A stretch of DNA of 64,000 bases from Phytophthora sp. 'mugwort' (lineage: Eukaryota > Oomycota > Peronosporomycetes > Peronosporales > Peronosporaceae). The stretch's first letter is position 1. Each line of letters begins with the position of its first letter. Shown here in pieces: positions 21,983 to 33,662 of the stretch. The DNA is taken from NCBI GenBank assembly GCA_033558025.1, contig JAUCEF010000009.1:434001-498000 (forward strand). The letters are read 5' to 3'. The notes under the pieces were generated by a model that saw only the letters and a program-made list of their open reading frames with translations, was not told the DNA's origin and did no database searches. The translations under genes were made by a program, and so were the position numbers.

Positions 21983-22780
21983 CTATCTATCTCTTGAAGA
22001 CTGATCTAATCTGGATAATCCCTGACCGACAGACACAAAAGTTGTAGAGCTATATATGTTGCTCAGCCGAAGTTGCCGCTTGTCTGGATTGTATGGGCGA
22101 GGCATTAGCAGACGTCGGTAACACTTTGGCGCGGATCCCATTCCCCACTCTGCCCCTTGGGGCAACGACGTGATAGCATTATTGAAAGCCATCAGCGCGA
22201 GCCTGTACTCGGGAAGCATGATCAAAGCCGCCGTCTTGAGAGGTGTCACAATCTTGCTGGCGGCACTTAGAGAGAAGGGGAAAGCGGAATCGGCAGCGAC
22301 TCCTTTTCCTGGTAACGTGACCCCGGGATAGGCTAGTTTTTCTTGAAGTTAGCCGCTCGTCTCGCCGTCATTCCAGGATCCGGGGTAGTTGTGCCGCCCC
22401 CCATACTAGCGTGCCGTCGACGCCATAGCACAGTGTTCCCGTCATTAAAGTGCTGTGGAGCCATCCTATCGAATTTATAGGGAAAATCAGTATGATATAT
22501 GAACAAATGATTAAAATTCGAGTGCGTACCGTTGTAATGAGCATTTTGAAGGTCGTCTCGAGTCGGTTCTTGAACAGGATAGTTTTTCCCATCCATGAAG
22601 CCCCATACGCCTTGAACGAGAGGCTCTCGCGCTTCTGTTATTTCGGCTCATTCTTGTTGCTGTTTCAGTGAAGGAAAGCGGATTACCGCATCTGGCTACA
22701 GCAGAAGGCATGCACCAAGTGCACTCTCGCATTTGCCAAGACCCGAGATAACGTTGTTGGTGGGACGCCAAAACATTCAC
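21983..22780 (-). pseudogene. DDE_Tnp4-like (PIF/Harbinger class) transposase
   Basis: Read on minus, GFMDGKNYPVQEP carries the first catalytic Asp. DLQNAHYNG is joined by a short intron (GTACGC donor at about 22529; acceptor gatag before 22465) to WLHSTLMTGTLCYGVDGTLVW. Near 22285 lies AADSAFPF with the second Asp, and at 21990-22250 the C-terminal block AEWGMGSAPKCYRRLL and KRQLRLSNIY. Stops and frameshifts break it. It is convergent with the SANT-like gene ending at 21929, so the two probably formed one two-gene element. Confidence 0.7.
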
Positions 22781-22789
22781 ATAGCGTCT

Positions 22790-24487
22790 TACACTCTACC
22801 GGGGCTGTGTACAATGCAATAGACAAGCTAGTATCGCATGCTTGAAACTGAACTTCGAAGGACGACCACGTTTACCAAGCCCACTTCCAACAAGGTAGCA
22901 CTTAAAAAATGCTTGCAGCAAGCAGTCAAATGACTGGGGATCGATAGAAACTACAGAGATAAAGCTACCACGATCCCGGCCAGCATATAAAATATGTCGT
23001 GCAGACTTAGAGGGGTCAAACAGAGCAGCAGCGGTTAGATATTACGATCAAACGAAAAGGTAGAGCGTAACATTAGTAGGATCAACGCTTTCTTCCTTTT
23101 GCAAGCTTTCTGAGAGGCGCCCACCAGTAGCAGTAGCAGTAGCTGCAGGGAATGTGTCCACTGCATGGAAATGCGAAATGCCTAGTGCTCGAGCACACGT
23201 GGTTGGCCATGGATGGACAGCAAGCAAGTGTAGCCATAGCGCAAAATATACTATTTTGGCTGGAAAAAATATATTATCACAATCAAAACGTATAGAAGAG
23301 CACAAGACACATTCTTTTTAAGTTTCGAGATCAAAAATGTGTTAATTTTGGAAGAACTCCATTAAATACAAAACGTTAGCATAAACTAAAAATGTGACGC
23401 GGCGAGTAACGAGTGCCATAGTAAATACCTTCCTGGTAATCTCATTTTGTTTACAGAAATGACTACCTTGGGAGCTCCAAATTACCAAAATAAGCCATTA
23501 GCTATTGTAGATTGTCGATTCGGCAGATAAACTGTATTTTTATTTGCAAAACGTAGATATTACAAGTGTCAGCTAATTCATCATTTCTCCAGAGCGTTAT
23601 ATTTAAAACAAGAGCAATACCCAATACGGCTGCAGCGAGGCCAGCTGCGTTCGTGCTGAGTGCATTTTCTATGCCAGAGTTCGACGCGCTATCAATAATA
23701 GCGTTGCGCCGGGCAACAGTAAGCATGGTACGTTTATCATCACTTGCTGATCCTTGTGGTCCACAGCGGCTTGTTCGTGTCTACAATATAGGCTTTCGCT
23801 AGACTTAGGTCGCTGCATTATTACTCACGAGGTAACAGCTTCAATACACCCCGCCGGAGGACTTCTCCAACCAAAGCGTCACTCGACGTGTGCCGAAGCA
23901 CAGGCACGCAATCTCAGCACGCCCGTGCAGTTCCTAGAATCCTCACACAAACGCTCCGTCGCGTATCGTCCGGTCACAAGCTCTATTGTCGTAACGCTGG
24001 TCACTTGACGGATTCCGAAGCACTGGTGGCCAGCACTGGGAGAGCAAACACTTAGTATACATGTATCCTCATGTGCACAGAAAACTGAAGTCCATACAAC
24101 CGATGGCTACCATTCAGCTCGAAAAAGAAAAACCGATGAATTTCAATTCAACATTCGAGAATACTCAATTGCGCCCGACATGAAGACATGTTTCACTCTC
24201 CATACTCCGACCATTAACCAGCCAATATTTATTTTTCAATATTTGTTTTGCTCCTCTCCGCGGCAGAGACAATTTGTGTCCGCAGCCATGTACCAGTCCC
24301 GAGTCCTAATCAGCTCCAAGCGTGAGCCATCTGAAATCCAAGCCCTCTGCCTCAATGTCGCTGCCAGGTGGCGACACACTTCCCAACAGCGCCGGCACCC
24401 TCCAGACGGAGAAAACGCACGCCAGCGCCATACTAACGAGACACGAAACGGAGCTCCTGGCGTTTTTGACCCGGAAACCAACGCGCG
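22790..24487. other. Intergenic region upstream of the pseudokinase gene
   Basis: Mostly AT-rich and without a convincing gene. One minus-strand frame (23502-23726) encodes 74 residues with a possible membrane segment (AAGLAAAVLGIALVLNITLW). It has no recognisable family or splice partner and stays unassigned. The promoter of the gene at 24488 must lie in the right end, but no specific motif is claimed. Confidence 0.35.
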
Positions 24488-27400
24488 ATGGACGACGAAG
24501 CCATGACGTCCGTATTGTTTGAAGGCCGCGTCGCTTCAGCCGCTACGTCGGTCCGATCCGAGGTTACTACTTCGCCATCTTCGCTCAACTCCATGGACCA
24601 GACAGCCATGCGGGCGCTGCCCAATGCCAGCAAGGTGCTGGCCTTCTTGCACACAATCTTTGGGCTCTGTCAGCAGGTACGGGACCGGCCTCGAGCCTGT
24701 CTGCAAGCCCACGCGCGACTGCACCAAGCCTTCCTGAGGATTGCCAGCGCCTCCAAGCACGGGTCTCTACCCGTGACTTTCCGTCTCTCGCACTTTATCG
24801 TGCTGCTCAACCAGTTGAAAGCTGGACTGGATCAACACTTAAAACTCCCAAACCTCGTGGCTAAAGTTGCAGCAAGTCGACGGCTTTTGTCACAACTGGC
24901 GAGAGTGCATCATGATCTCAACGTGCTCTTAGTGGACAATGCCTTGGCTAGTGCCACGAGCTCCTTGCTCGAGTGGAAACAGCAGTTCGCGTCGAACCGA
25001 CTGCAGGACGAGAGGACGCTGCACGATACGCTCATGGCCTTGCTGTCCACTCCGACTTTTGTCAGCAAGGAGCTCCCAACGGAACGACGACAAGTGTTGA
25101 TCTTGCTGGAGCTGGTCGCAGAGTTTGCCTCCAATGACCCACCACGAGGACATTCGCCGCAGCTCTTAGAGACACTCAAGATGACCCACCGACGCATTTC
25201 CAACCTGTGTGACTTGCATCTTCGACGAGTGCCGAGGTGGTTCTTACCAGGGTGCGAGGTAGATTTCTCACTCACTGTACATCCCATTGGACACTCACGA
25301 GGGTCATTTGGATCGACACTTCACCGTGGCGAAGCATACAGATACAACTACAAGAGTGAAGGAACTCTTGCTACTAATGCCACGTCAACTGTAGCTGTCA
25401 AGTGCCTTTGGGCGCTCCCTGATGTGCAATATCAGATCGTAGAGCAGCTTTTTACACGAAGTGGAGTGTCCAAGTGGACGCGTGTTCGACATCCGAATGT
25501 CGTGACTGTACGTGGTGCTTCGCATGCTGCCACTCCACCGTATTTGGTACGAGACTTCACAACTTATGGCGGTTTAACGTCGTATCTCGCTGCATTGGAA
25601 ACCCGAGCAAAACAATGCGCAGGACCCGAGAGCAGCGGCAAAATGGAGACACTCACGTGGCAACTTCTCTATGGTGCCAGCCGGGGGCTGCTGCATCTCC
25701 ATGAGCAACACAGCATCGTACACGGGGGACTGCGTTGCAATAATATCCTAGTGGACAAGAAAGGCCGAGCCGTAATCGCTGACTTTGGACTGTACACGTT
25801 GGCTTGCGACGCACGGGATTCAGGACTCACGGAATATTTCCAGTTGGACGTCTTTGACGCAGACGCGGAGGAACTTATCCGCTGGCAAGCTCCAGAGTGC
25901 TTACGGGAGCATGTGGCGTATCGTGAGTCGTTGCGATCTCTCTCAGAGACTGGCTCGGCATTGATCTCAAATGGTTCAAGTGCATCCTCAACTTCGTTTG
26001 CAACTGATGTCTACGCCTTCGGAATGTGCATCCTCGAGGCATTAACCCGGACAGTTCCGTGGGCAGGTCTGGATATCGCCAAGATTCGCACGCTTAAGGG
26101 AAATTTGAGTCTGCTTCCTCCTCGACCAAAGTATCTTTCAGTTCACGCGTGGACGCTCATTGAGAAAATGTGTGCAGCCGACCCGAAGAATCGAATTACG
26201 CTAAGTGAAGCCTCTCAAGAGCTAAAGCGACTTGGATACGGGAACCGGATCTTCAATCGATCGCGCGACAGTAGCTCGAAGGATTTAGAGGCATTGGAGG
26301 ATGACGCAGTCGCAAAGGTGGATCGAGTCTCAAATGCGCTGGATGAAGTAGCACAAGAACTCAAACATCTCAGCAATGAGAGTCGATCAAGTGGTAACAG
26401 CGCAACTGACTTGAAGGCGATGGAAGCAGATGCGGTTACTAGAGTGGAGCATGTATCGTCATCATTAGACGAAGTCTCACAGGAACTCAAGGAGATTTCG
26501 GATCAGTCTCGCAACGGAAGTGCTGCAGACTTGGGAAAGATTGAACAACAAGCGTCACAGAAGCTGGTTTGCGTGTCTAGTCTTTTGACTATTGCATCCC
26601 AAGAGCTGAAGCGGTTGGGTATGGGGGATAAAGGATCTAGTGATTCGCGTCACAGCAGCAGTTTAGACTTGGTTGCAATGGCGCAAGAAGCACTGGCCAA
26701 GTTGACTCATCTGTCAAGCGATAGCTCGAATGGTTCTTCAGCTGAAACTGTCGAAGGATCGCAGCCAACGGAAGACGTTGAGCACGGATCAAGCGATCAG
26801 AGTGAATCAACCACAGCATCATCGACAGCTGAGGCTTTTCGCGTTAAAGCAGTGGAACAGATGGCTGCTGCAACCGATATTTCAGCTCCTAGTGAGGCAT
26901 CCACTGTAAAGCAGACTGGTCGATGCGTTAAGGAGTCTGTTTCAGTTCGAAGACGTCGATACTCTAACTCACACAAGGTGAGCGGCGAAGCTGTCATGGA
27001 TAGCCGGTGGGATCCTGCTGCAGTACCTAAAGAAGGATCTGGCAATATCTGGGATCTCTCTGGAGAAGACGCGAAGGCAAAGGTACCTCGCTCTCGCGAA
27101 GTCGTACGCTCACTACATGGCGCACTCATTAGCAGCAACTTCGTAGGCGGCAAGTTAGATCAAAATGATCGGAGATCCACCAGCATGGACGATAGTGCTG
27201 AGGTATCTCCAGCCCCCGAAATCAACAGCAACCGCTTTATGGACGAACAACCTGAGCAAGAAATGGACAACGACACTGGCAGCATCAAAGACGTCCTTGG
27301 TGAAGAAGGAAGCATCGTTCTGCTGAGCAGTGATGACGAAGATACAGAAGAGGTGACTACGGGGGAGAGCTCGGCGGACGAAGAAGCTTTGATGATCGTA

Positions 27401-29204
27401 CCGGCCGAGTTTCAGACAGCTCGGAGCTATGAAGAGGATGGTGACCCGGCGTTAACTCGCCATCCAGTCATTGGTCTTCTTGAGCGTCTCAGGACAGAAC
27501 AACCTAACGAAGCTCGTTTTGTTGAGACGTTGGAGGCTATGAAAGAGAATATCGAGCTCACAGCCGCATGGACTATTGTGGAACGCGAGGGACTATTAAC
27601 GTTGATGGAGCTTGTGTGGAAAGATTATTCGGAGGCGTGCACGATTCATGCATTGGAAGTGTTACAGTCCATCGCTGGTCTCAGCTCTGACTTCGTGACA
27701 ATTCTGGTTGAGTCCAAACTCGTCAAGATTCTTCTTGCTGTAGTCAAGCACCGATCTTCTCCACATCAAGTTGACCTGGCTGTGTCATTCCTTCTCGAAG
27801 TAATTGCAGAGACTGACGAGGCGAAGAAACAGTTATGGAAATGTCGTGGTGTCAGTGTGATGGAAGATAGTCTCGTTATCGATCGACGACTTGTCCAGGA
27901 AGTGAAAGGTACAATGGCCAAGTTTAAGCGCAGCGAGGGCTACAAGTGTCTGGAAGACGGCGAGTATCACCTTGCAGTTGACAAATTTACTGAAGCGATT
28001 GCCCTGGATCGTAAGCGTGCCGGATACTACGGAGACCGAAGGTATGTCGTGCAATTTCGATAAAATTCTGCTTGGTTAGTCGAATTCTGAGGCGTTAACC
28101 CTTACCTATTTCTTTGCAAATGTTTACAGTTTAGCGTATATGGAGGCATCAATGTTCAAAAAGGCAGCGGACGATGCCAATCGCTGCATGCGTTACAACC
28201 CGTACGATGTAACGGGATACTTACGTCATGGTCTAGCGCTTAAGGCCATGGGGAAGTACAAGGAATCGATTGCATCACTGCGAAAAGGGACGGAAGTAGA
28301 TCCCAAGTTTACAAAGATTCATGACGCTTTAGCTGAGACTGAGAAGCTTTACAAAGCACGACTAAAAGGAGGGGACGGCGCTACCATGTTGCGTCGTTTG
28401 ACGGCTGCCGAGTCTGCAAAGGCCAAGAAGAAAGACGGAGATGATGCACTTCGGAAAAAAGACTATGCACTTGCTATCGAGTGCTACTCGGAAGCACTTG
28501 AGCTGGACCCCAAGAATGATTGGGTATATCTCCATCGAAGTATTGCCCACGCCGCTCGTGGGGATCACACGAAAGCAATCGAAGATGCGTCCAAGTGTAT
28601 CCGAATTAACTACCGGCAAGTCGAGGGCTACTATCGTCTCGCATTGGCATTGCATGCTGCCGGCCAGCACGATCAAGCGTTGAGTACTCTTTATCGTGGA
28701 CAAGAAGTGGACCCTCGACACGCGGGTATCACTCGCTTTATAAGCCAACTCGAAGCTGAGGAAGCGAAGGCGGCGGGACTGCCACTTCCCCAGTGGTTCA
28801 AGGAGAAGGGATATCGGGCATTCCAACTGCGTTCGTATGAAGATGCCATCAAGTTTTATACGAAGGCAATCGACGCGTCACAGTCTGACGACGACGAGAT
28901 TGTGATGCATTGTTACTTGTACCGGTCTCGTGCCAACCAGACGCGGGGTGAGTTCTCAGCTGTGATCGCTGACTGCACGTACGTACTGGAGCGTCGTCCA
29001 AAGAACGTATTTGCTCGACTTCGACGAGCTGATGCGTACGAGCAGCAGCGCGATTTCCACATGGCTCTTAAGGATATTCGAGAGGTGGTGGCTCTCAATC
29101 CGAACTATGAAGACGCCCACGCACGCCTTCGCTCTCTTGAGCATCGATGCAGACTTTTACCAGGTGTTTCGGAACGCCAAGGTGTCGTGGAGATAGATCT
29201 ATGA
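24488..29204 (+). CDS. Pseudokinase / helical-repeat / TPR protein
   Basis: Two exons, 24488-28041 and 28130-29204 (GTATGT...TTTACAG, 88-bp intron), giving 1542 residues. The join restores a TPR helix (YYGDRSLAYMEASMFKKA). Residues 1-260 are helical. Residues about 270-585 are a protein kinase fold with a glycine loop (GHSRGSFG), AVK Lys305, DFG at 432 and an APE motif. The HRD motif reads HGG (412-414), so the catalytic Asp is absent and it is probably a pseudokinase. About four repeats of a 40-45-residue SQELK-containing unit follow (570-740), then a Ser/acidic linker, an armadillo-like segment (about 1000-1130) and many TPRs from 1140 to the end. Likely a signalling scaffold; partners are unknown. 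Coding is clean throughout. Confidence 0.85.
28042..28129 (+). other. Intron of the pseudokinase-TPR gene
   Basis: Donor gtatgt, acceptor tgtttacag with a pyrimidine-rich run before it. Unspliced, the first exon would stop at 28063. Spliced, the reading frame is kept and a TPR motif is completed across the junction. Confidence 0.9.
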
Positions 29205-29326
29205 GTTTTATACAAAAAGGGCATTGAGTACATTACTTTTTTTTTATTAAAACGTAGAGCGAAGTGTACACGGTGAATGGTTTGGATAGAAAACAGTCTT
29301 GAGGTGAAATGCCACTGCGGCGACGT

Positions 29327-29536
29327 CTAAGGACGCATGGTGTGCTTGACTGGGACAATTCGGGTGGGTTCTGCCACGCGACGGCCCTTGAGCTGCTCCT
29401 TCTTGGGCCGGTGCTGCTGATGTGGGTGGATGCTGGCGGCGAGGTTGGCCGCGAGCGACTTGGAGACCATATTGAGCCCAGTGGGGGTGTCCATGGTGGC
29501 TTTGATGATGCTGCTGGTCATTCGCAGGAGAGGCAT
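29327..29536 (-). CDS. Small basic hypothetical protein
   Basis: A 69-codon frame, convergent with the pseudokinase-TPR gene and 122 bp from its stop. The N-terminal part (MTSSIIKATMDTPTGLNMVSK) looks helical, and the C-terminal part is basic and Pro-rich (KKEQLKGRRVAEPTRIVPVK). No signal peptide or membrane segment. Base composition is GC-richer than the flanks, as in the true genes here. The family is not recognised; a longer frame overlaps it on the same strand (29247-29792), so the assignment is tentative. Confidence 0.4.
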   Translation of the reverse strand: MPLLRMTSSIIKATMDTPTGLNMVSKSLAANLAASIHPHQQHRPKKEQLKGRRVAEPTRIVPVKHTMRP

Positions 29537-29559
29537 TTCTTAGCGAGTTGTTGTATTGC

Positions 29560-31300
29560 TTATTGTGCTGTTTTGACTGCTTGGAGGTAAATGCGGAAGT
29601 GAGCAGAAGCACGGGCGACCCCTTTGGAACAAGTTGCTTGGGGTAGATACGCACGCCCACCTGCTTCAACTTGGATGGAATTAGCCCATGGAGCATGGCT
29701 ATGCAAGATCGGAAATGCCCTGGAATGCATATTATGCTGCACGACGCTACCGCAGCCATGCTGCAATGCACATGATGGCAATGCATGGGCAACTAGGTCA
29801 ATACTGCTGCAGATGTGGGTGGGTTTTGAGTATGTACTAAGAATTATTACGATGTAATACATGACATCAAATAACCGTGAATGCTTAGGAACAATGACCG
29901 CTAAAACGAATAACCGACTGAGAATATTTGTTGAAACACGTTCATGTCGCATACTTTGCGCGTTGAAGTGGTAAGCACGCGCTAGAAAAACCCTGATTGC
30001 TCCAGCTGGTGATGCCGCCACTATTATCAGTACGGATGGCTGCTTACCGGCACGCAGTATTTTTTCTTTTCTTTTTGCATGTATATTGAAGTTGAGTTGT
30101 TCGCTGAAAACGTCACCCAACACAGCAGAGTTTGGTAGACTGTGTGCGTTTGACGCCTGCTGGCTGCGTCTGACGCCTTCTGCCACGCTCGCGAACAGGC
30201 CGTACATGAGCACTGTATAGGCAAGTGTAGTCGTTGTCGGCGTTGAAACGCTTACTAAGTACCTCCTTGAAGGAGTCCTTGTGTTGCCCCAGCAATCAGG
30301 GATTAAGTATGCGAAGCGACAGTCGCTGCTTGCACTCTGGCTCAATAACCCCGCTGCATTCGTCAATAGGGTATGCACAACTCGTTTCTTTTGCCCAGTT
30401 CTCCACGGCCACAAGATCGACTGTCCATCTCGCATCGGCACGGAGAAGCTCATCTGCTTCCGCCATACTCAAGATCCAAGCGTCCAAGTATGAATATTTA
30501 ACGGTAGGGAAAGCGCCTAAGAAATTCCCCATTGTGAACCACACATTTGCATTTGCGCTTAGCGAAGCATGACAAGATGGCACTGATCATCTGATGGTCG
30601 GATTTCTTTATACAGTTCTACGGCTATTGGATTGTTTGCCTTCGTACACGAGAAAACGTCCGACACAGCGAGAGCTAAGGCTGGATCATGTTCACCACGC
30701 AACCAACCTAATGCAATACAAGCGCACTTTTCAGCATGGTAATTGAAATTCGTTGGATCGATAATCCAACGAATTTCCATTACCATGCCTGAAAAGTAAA
30801 GCAATCAAATAGCGCGGGCAAGATGAACACAAACTACAAATAGCTAATGTGGGGGTCAATACGGCCTAAGTTTACGAGCCACTGCTTTTTAGCAACAAAA
30901 TAAGTACGGCTGTACAGGTCCATTCTTCTGATCATTTGCCGCTTCGCGTTGTTCTTTTCGATTCAATACTTCGTAGTAGAAATAATAAAAATCTGATGAA
31001 TGCTCGCAGTCAATGGGAGAAATAATTGAAACAAAGCCTTTCTTTCATTTTGAGATAGCTTGTTTAATTTTTCTTGCTATTTAAACTTCGCCATTGCCAT
31101 TGGCAACTTTTTGTCCCTGAGCTTCAACAGCAGGAGTAGTTCGGACTTATCGTGTCGCTAACTGCAGCAGCAGAAAATTCAATTTCATAAAACTAGGATG
31201 TCGTGCCTAACACCTAAATGTGATCAACTTAGGCGATCTGGTTTCGCTGAATTAGGTAGTGACGTCAATGGGATAGTTTATCGATGTGTTGGGGGTTGAG
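29560..31300. other. Unrecognised decayed coding sequence and spacer
   Basis: Minus-strand frames at 30113-30295, 30296-30583 and 30559-30804 read in sequence. They have a plausible protein-like composition (for example the WTVDLVAVENWAKETSCAYP segment) but are split by stops and shifts, and no family is recognised. A 297-codon minus frame (29560-30453) overlaps them and looks like a by-product. 30830-31300 holds nothing recognisable. Confidence 0.3.
30727..30796. repeat. 70-bp near-perfect palindrome
   Basis: Left arm 30727-30758 and right arm 30764-30796 pair over about 32 bp with one mismatch and one bulged base. The loop is cgata. It could be a hairpin transposon remnant or the centre of an inverted duplication. 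Confidence 0.85.
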
Positions 31301-31301
31301 T

Positions 31302-31664
31302 TCATTCATGCACCCCCCCCCCCCCCCCCTCTTCGATTGTTGACCCTGCTAGTGAGACCAGCTCAAAATATTGGGCTCCTTGAAGCTCGCCTTCCAAAGA
31401 GAAGTCTGAGAGGCGGCTACGGATCGGCGATTTTAAATGTTTTAGTGTACTGATGTCGCTCACGACAGTGTGCGTACCTGGTGGTATGCTCGCAAGCCCG
31501 AGTGCAAAAGCCTTGAAGTTGCCAAATCTTCGATCGAAGTCGTTTCCTCTCCAGGCTTCATTCACAGGTAGGTCGGAGACTCCAACGATCGTGGTTTTAA
31601 ACGCACGGACACTGCTGTACTCCCCAATGAGAAGCTTCCGTTCAGACCATATATTGCTGATCAC
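31302..31664 (-). pseudogene. Unrecognised coding relic beside the Gypsy insertion
   Basis: A 120-codon minus-strand frame whose LGLASIPPGTHTVVSDISTLKHL segment resembles the relic at 1329-1544. It begins right at the Gypsy target site (31661-31665) and ends in the poly-C run (GGGGG on minus). Nothing on the far side of the Gypsy element continues it in frame. Family unknown. Confidence 0.3.
31313..31329. repeat. C17 homopolymer run
   Basis: Seventeen consecutive cytosines on the plus strand, the longest C run in the window. Its length may be unstable and is prone to sequencing error. Confidence 0.9.
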
Positions 31665-31665
31665 C

Positions 31666-31883
31666 CGTAGTGGATCTTAGCGAAAAACATACTGCGAGGG
31701 AAGCTGGCGCTTCCTGGCGAACCCGAAGTCTATGTGCGTCTTAATGAATAGATTCTCTAATGTCCCTCCATAGCTAGGCACGGCCTGTCGGCCTAGCTGT
31801 GGTTTCCTAACTGCCCGCCCGGTATCGCGGCCTGTTGCGATGCCAGTGAGTGGGTGGAGGCTTCTCATGAAACCCCCACTACA
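31666..31883 (-). repeat. Gypsy 3' LTR
   Basis: Adjacent to a minus-strand polypurine tract (reverse of ctgccctccccaaag, 31884-31898). The internal segment ctaggcacggcctgtcggcc plus tag forms a small hairpin conserved in both LTRs. Confidence 0.9.
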
Positions 31884-31900
31884 CTGCCCTCCCCAAAGTC

Positions 31901-33153
31901 TTAACACTCATGGCTACTACCCTCGCACGGTCTGCTGTGCGTTCGGTGGTGGCCGTTCCTTTGACCTTGACTTTGGTTTGATCTGCCCCGCGACTGCTGT
32001 ACGAACCTCCTGTCGTTCGTCGTCGTCGCGAACTGAGTCAACAAAACAGGTATGTCTTTCCTGAGTTGCGTTGTCGGCCCCCACGAGTCATCGATCGACT
32101 CGAGTCCTTTCCAGCTGACGAGCACTTCGTTGTCCTTCTTTTCTTTGCTCCATCGAGCCGCTTTCAGCTCTTTGACCGATAGCACCCAAACCTTTTGCCG
32201 CAATATGGTCACGTAGTTCTGCTGTGACCTCTAGCGATCGATCCGCATAGAACTTCAACCACGAGGGATGGACGTCAATCTCCTTCCCCATCAACAAATG
32301 TCGAACAACAAAATAATTTTCGTTAGCTCGCACCACTTAATAAGGTCCTATCCATTTAATGAGGAGCTTCTCGTAGTGTTTTTTTTTTTTGGTCGACTCA
32401 CGACCTCAACACAAAGTCTCCGACGTCGAAGTTAGGGCGGCGCACGTTCTTTTGCTTTCTGCGGTTGCGCACAGTTTGTCGTGCACGTTCTGCGATCATC
32501 GGCTTGTGAAAATCACGAATGCCGCTTCGTAATCGCTCCAACCACGTAGCAACCGCCTCTGGTTGCTGAGGTATCTCTTAGAAGTTTCTTTTGCCGCGAG
32601 TCCAAACACAACCTCAAAGGTGACGGAATCGGCAATCCACAAAGCAGTTCCACAGGAGCCCTGTTACCGAGTGACGGGACCGGTGTATGGTTCAGGCTGG
32701 ACTGTAGTATTGACACGAAAAATGTTCAGTCATGCGTATCTACCTTGTATTCTAGACACAACACACGCGGTGAAATCGTGGCGCGAATTCAAGCGCTTGC
32801 ACAACTCTTCATTACCTTGTTCCGGAAATGTGATCCTTGGTCGCTGATCCAGTGGTGAGGCAAGCCATACCGGTTGTGCCAAGCCAGCATTGCCTCTACT
32901 ACAACTGTACTCGTAGGCTTAGCGTAGGGCGTGAGCTCTACGAAGTGTGTTGCTTCATCTTTCAACACCAACAGGTATTGGTCCCCTTTGAAACTATCTC
33001 CAATCGACAGGTAATCAAAATGTAGCGCGCCATTCCGTTCATTGTGCGATAGGTTGGTCCCCATGGACGCTGCAGAATCTTAGCTCCCTTCACGTGCTTG
33101 CACATCAAACAAACAGAGAGGAGACGCTCGACATGAGCTCGCAGATGCTGCAC
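31901..33153 (-). pseudogene. Gypsy integrase and chromodomain-like tail
   Basis: On minus, the integrase zinc region CLMCKHVKGAKI (about 33100) is followed by the core: FDYLSIGDS, VLKDEATHFVELTPYA and WISDQGSHFRNKVM (32810-33000). A tail runs from VVRHLLMGKEIDVHPSWLKFYA (about 32300) to a chromodomain-like EVLVSWKGLESIDDSW (about 32110). Frameshifts separate the blocks at about 33060, 32790 and 32210. Confidence 0.8.
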
Positions 33154-33662
33154 TTCAAAGTGGCGACGAACACCTTCGTCATTGCTTCACGTCCTCGATG
33201 AGCTTGGGATCCACAGTGAGCTACTACCAGCAGTCTCTGGATCAATGACTCTGCTTTGCTAGGTATCCACAGGTTGCCATTAATGAACCAACCATTCTCA
33301 GCATCTCCTTTTGCATCTTGAGGGCGATCGGCTGCGTGTTGCTTTTGAGCTGCTAGAACGGCAGTGAGTGTCGGTCATTCAAAATTCGGTCGGCGAGTGG
33401 TCGCAATTGTAAGGATAGAGGACGAAAAACCTGCTCCTCCACCTCATACGTATCAAAGGCTGCAGTCTGGTCCTTACTGCGCCGTCGTCGTTTCGTTTGA
33501 CGCTCAGCATGATTCTCGTGAGCGCGTTTCCTGAGCTGCATAGCGCAAAGGCGTACCGCAGGTTCGTGGTTACCTGTCCACCTAGACACCATATTCTGTC
33601 CAGACATTTGACTCACCGTCGATATGCTCGACCTCGTACCGATATTCCATCAACATAGTCGA

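Noticed and set aside
29560..30453. 297-codon minus-strand frame
   Set aside because: No domain, unusual composition, and it overlaps better protein-like readings in another minus frame. Not called as a gene.
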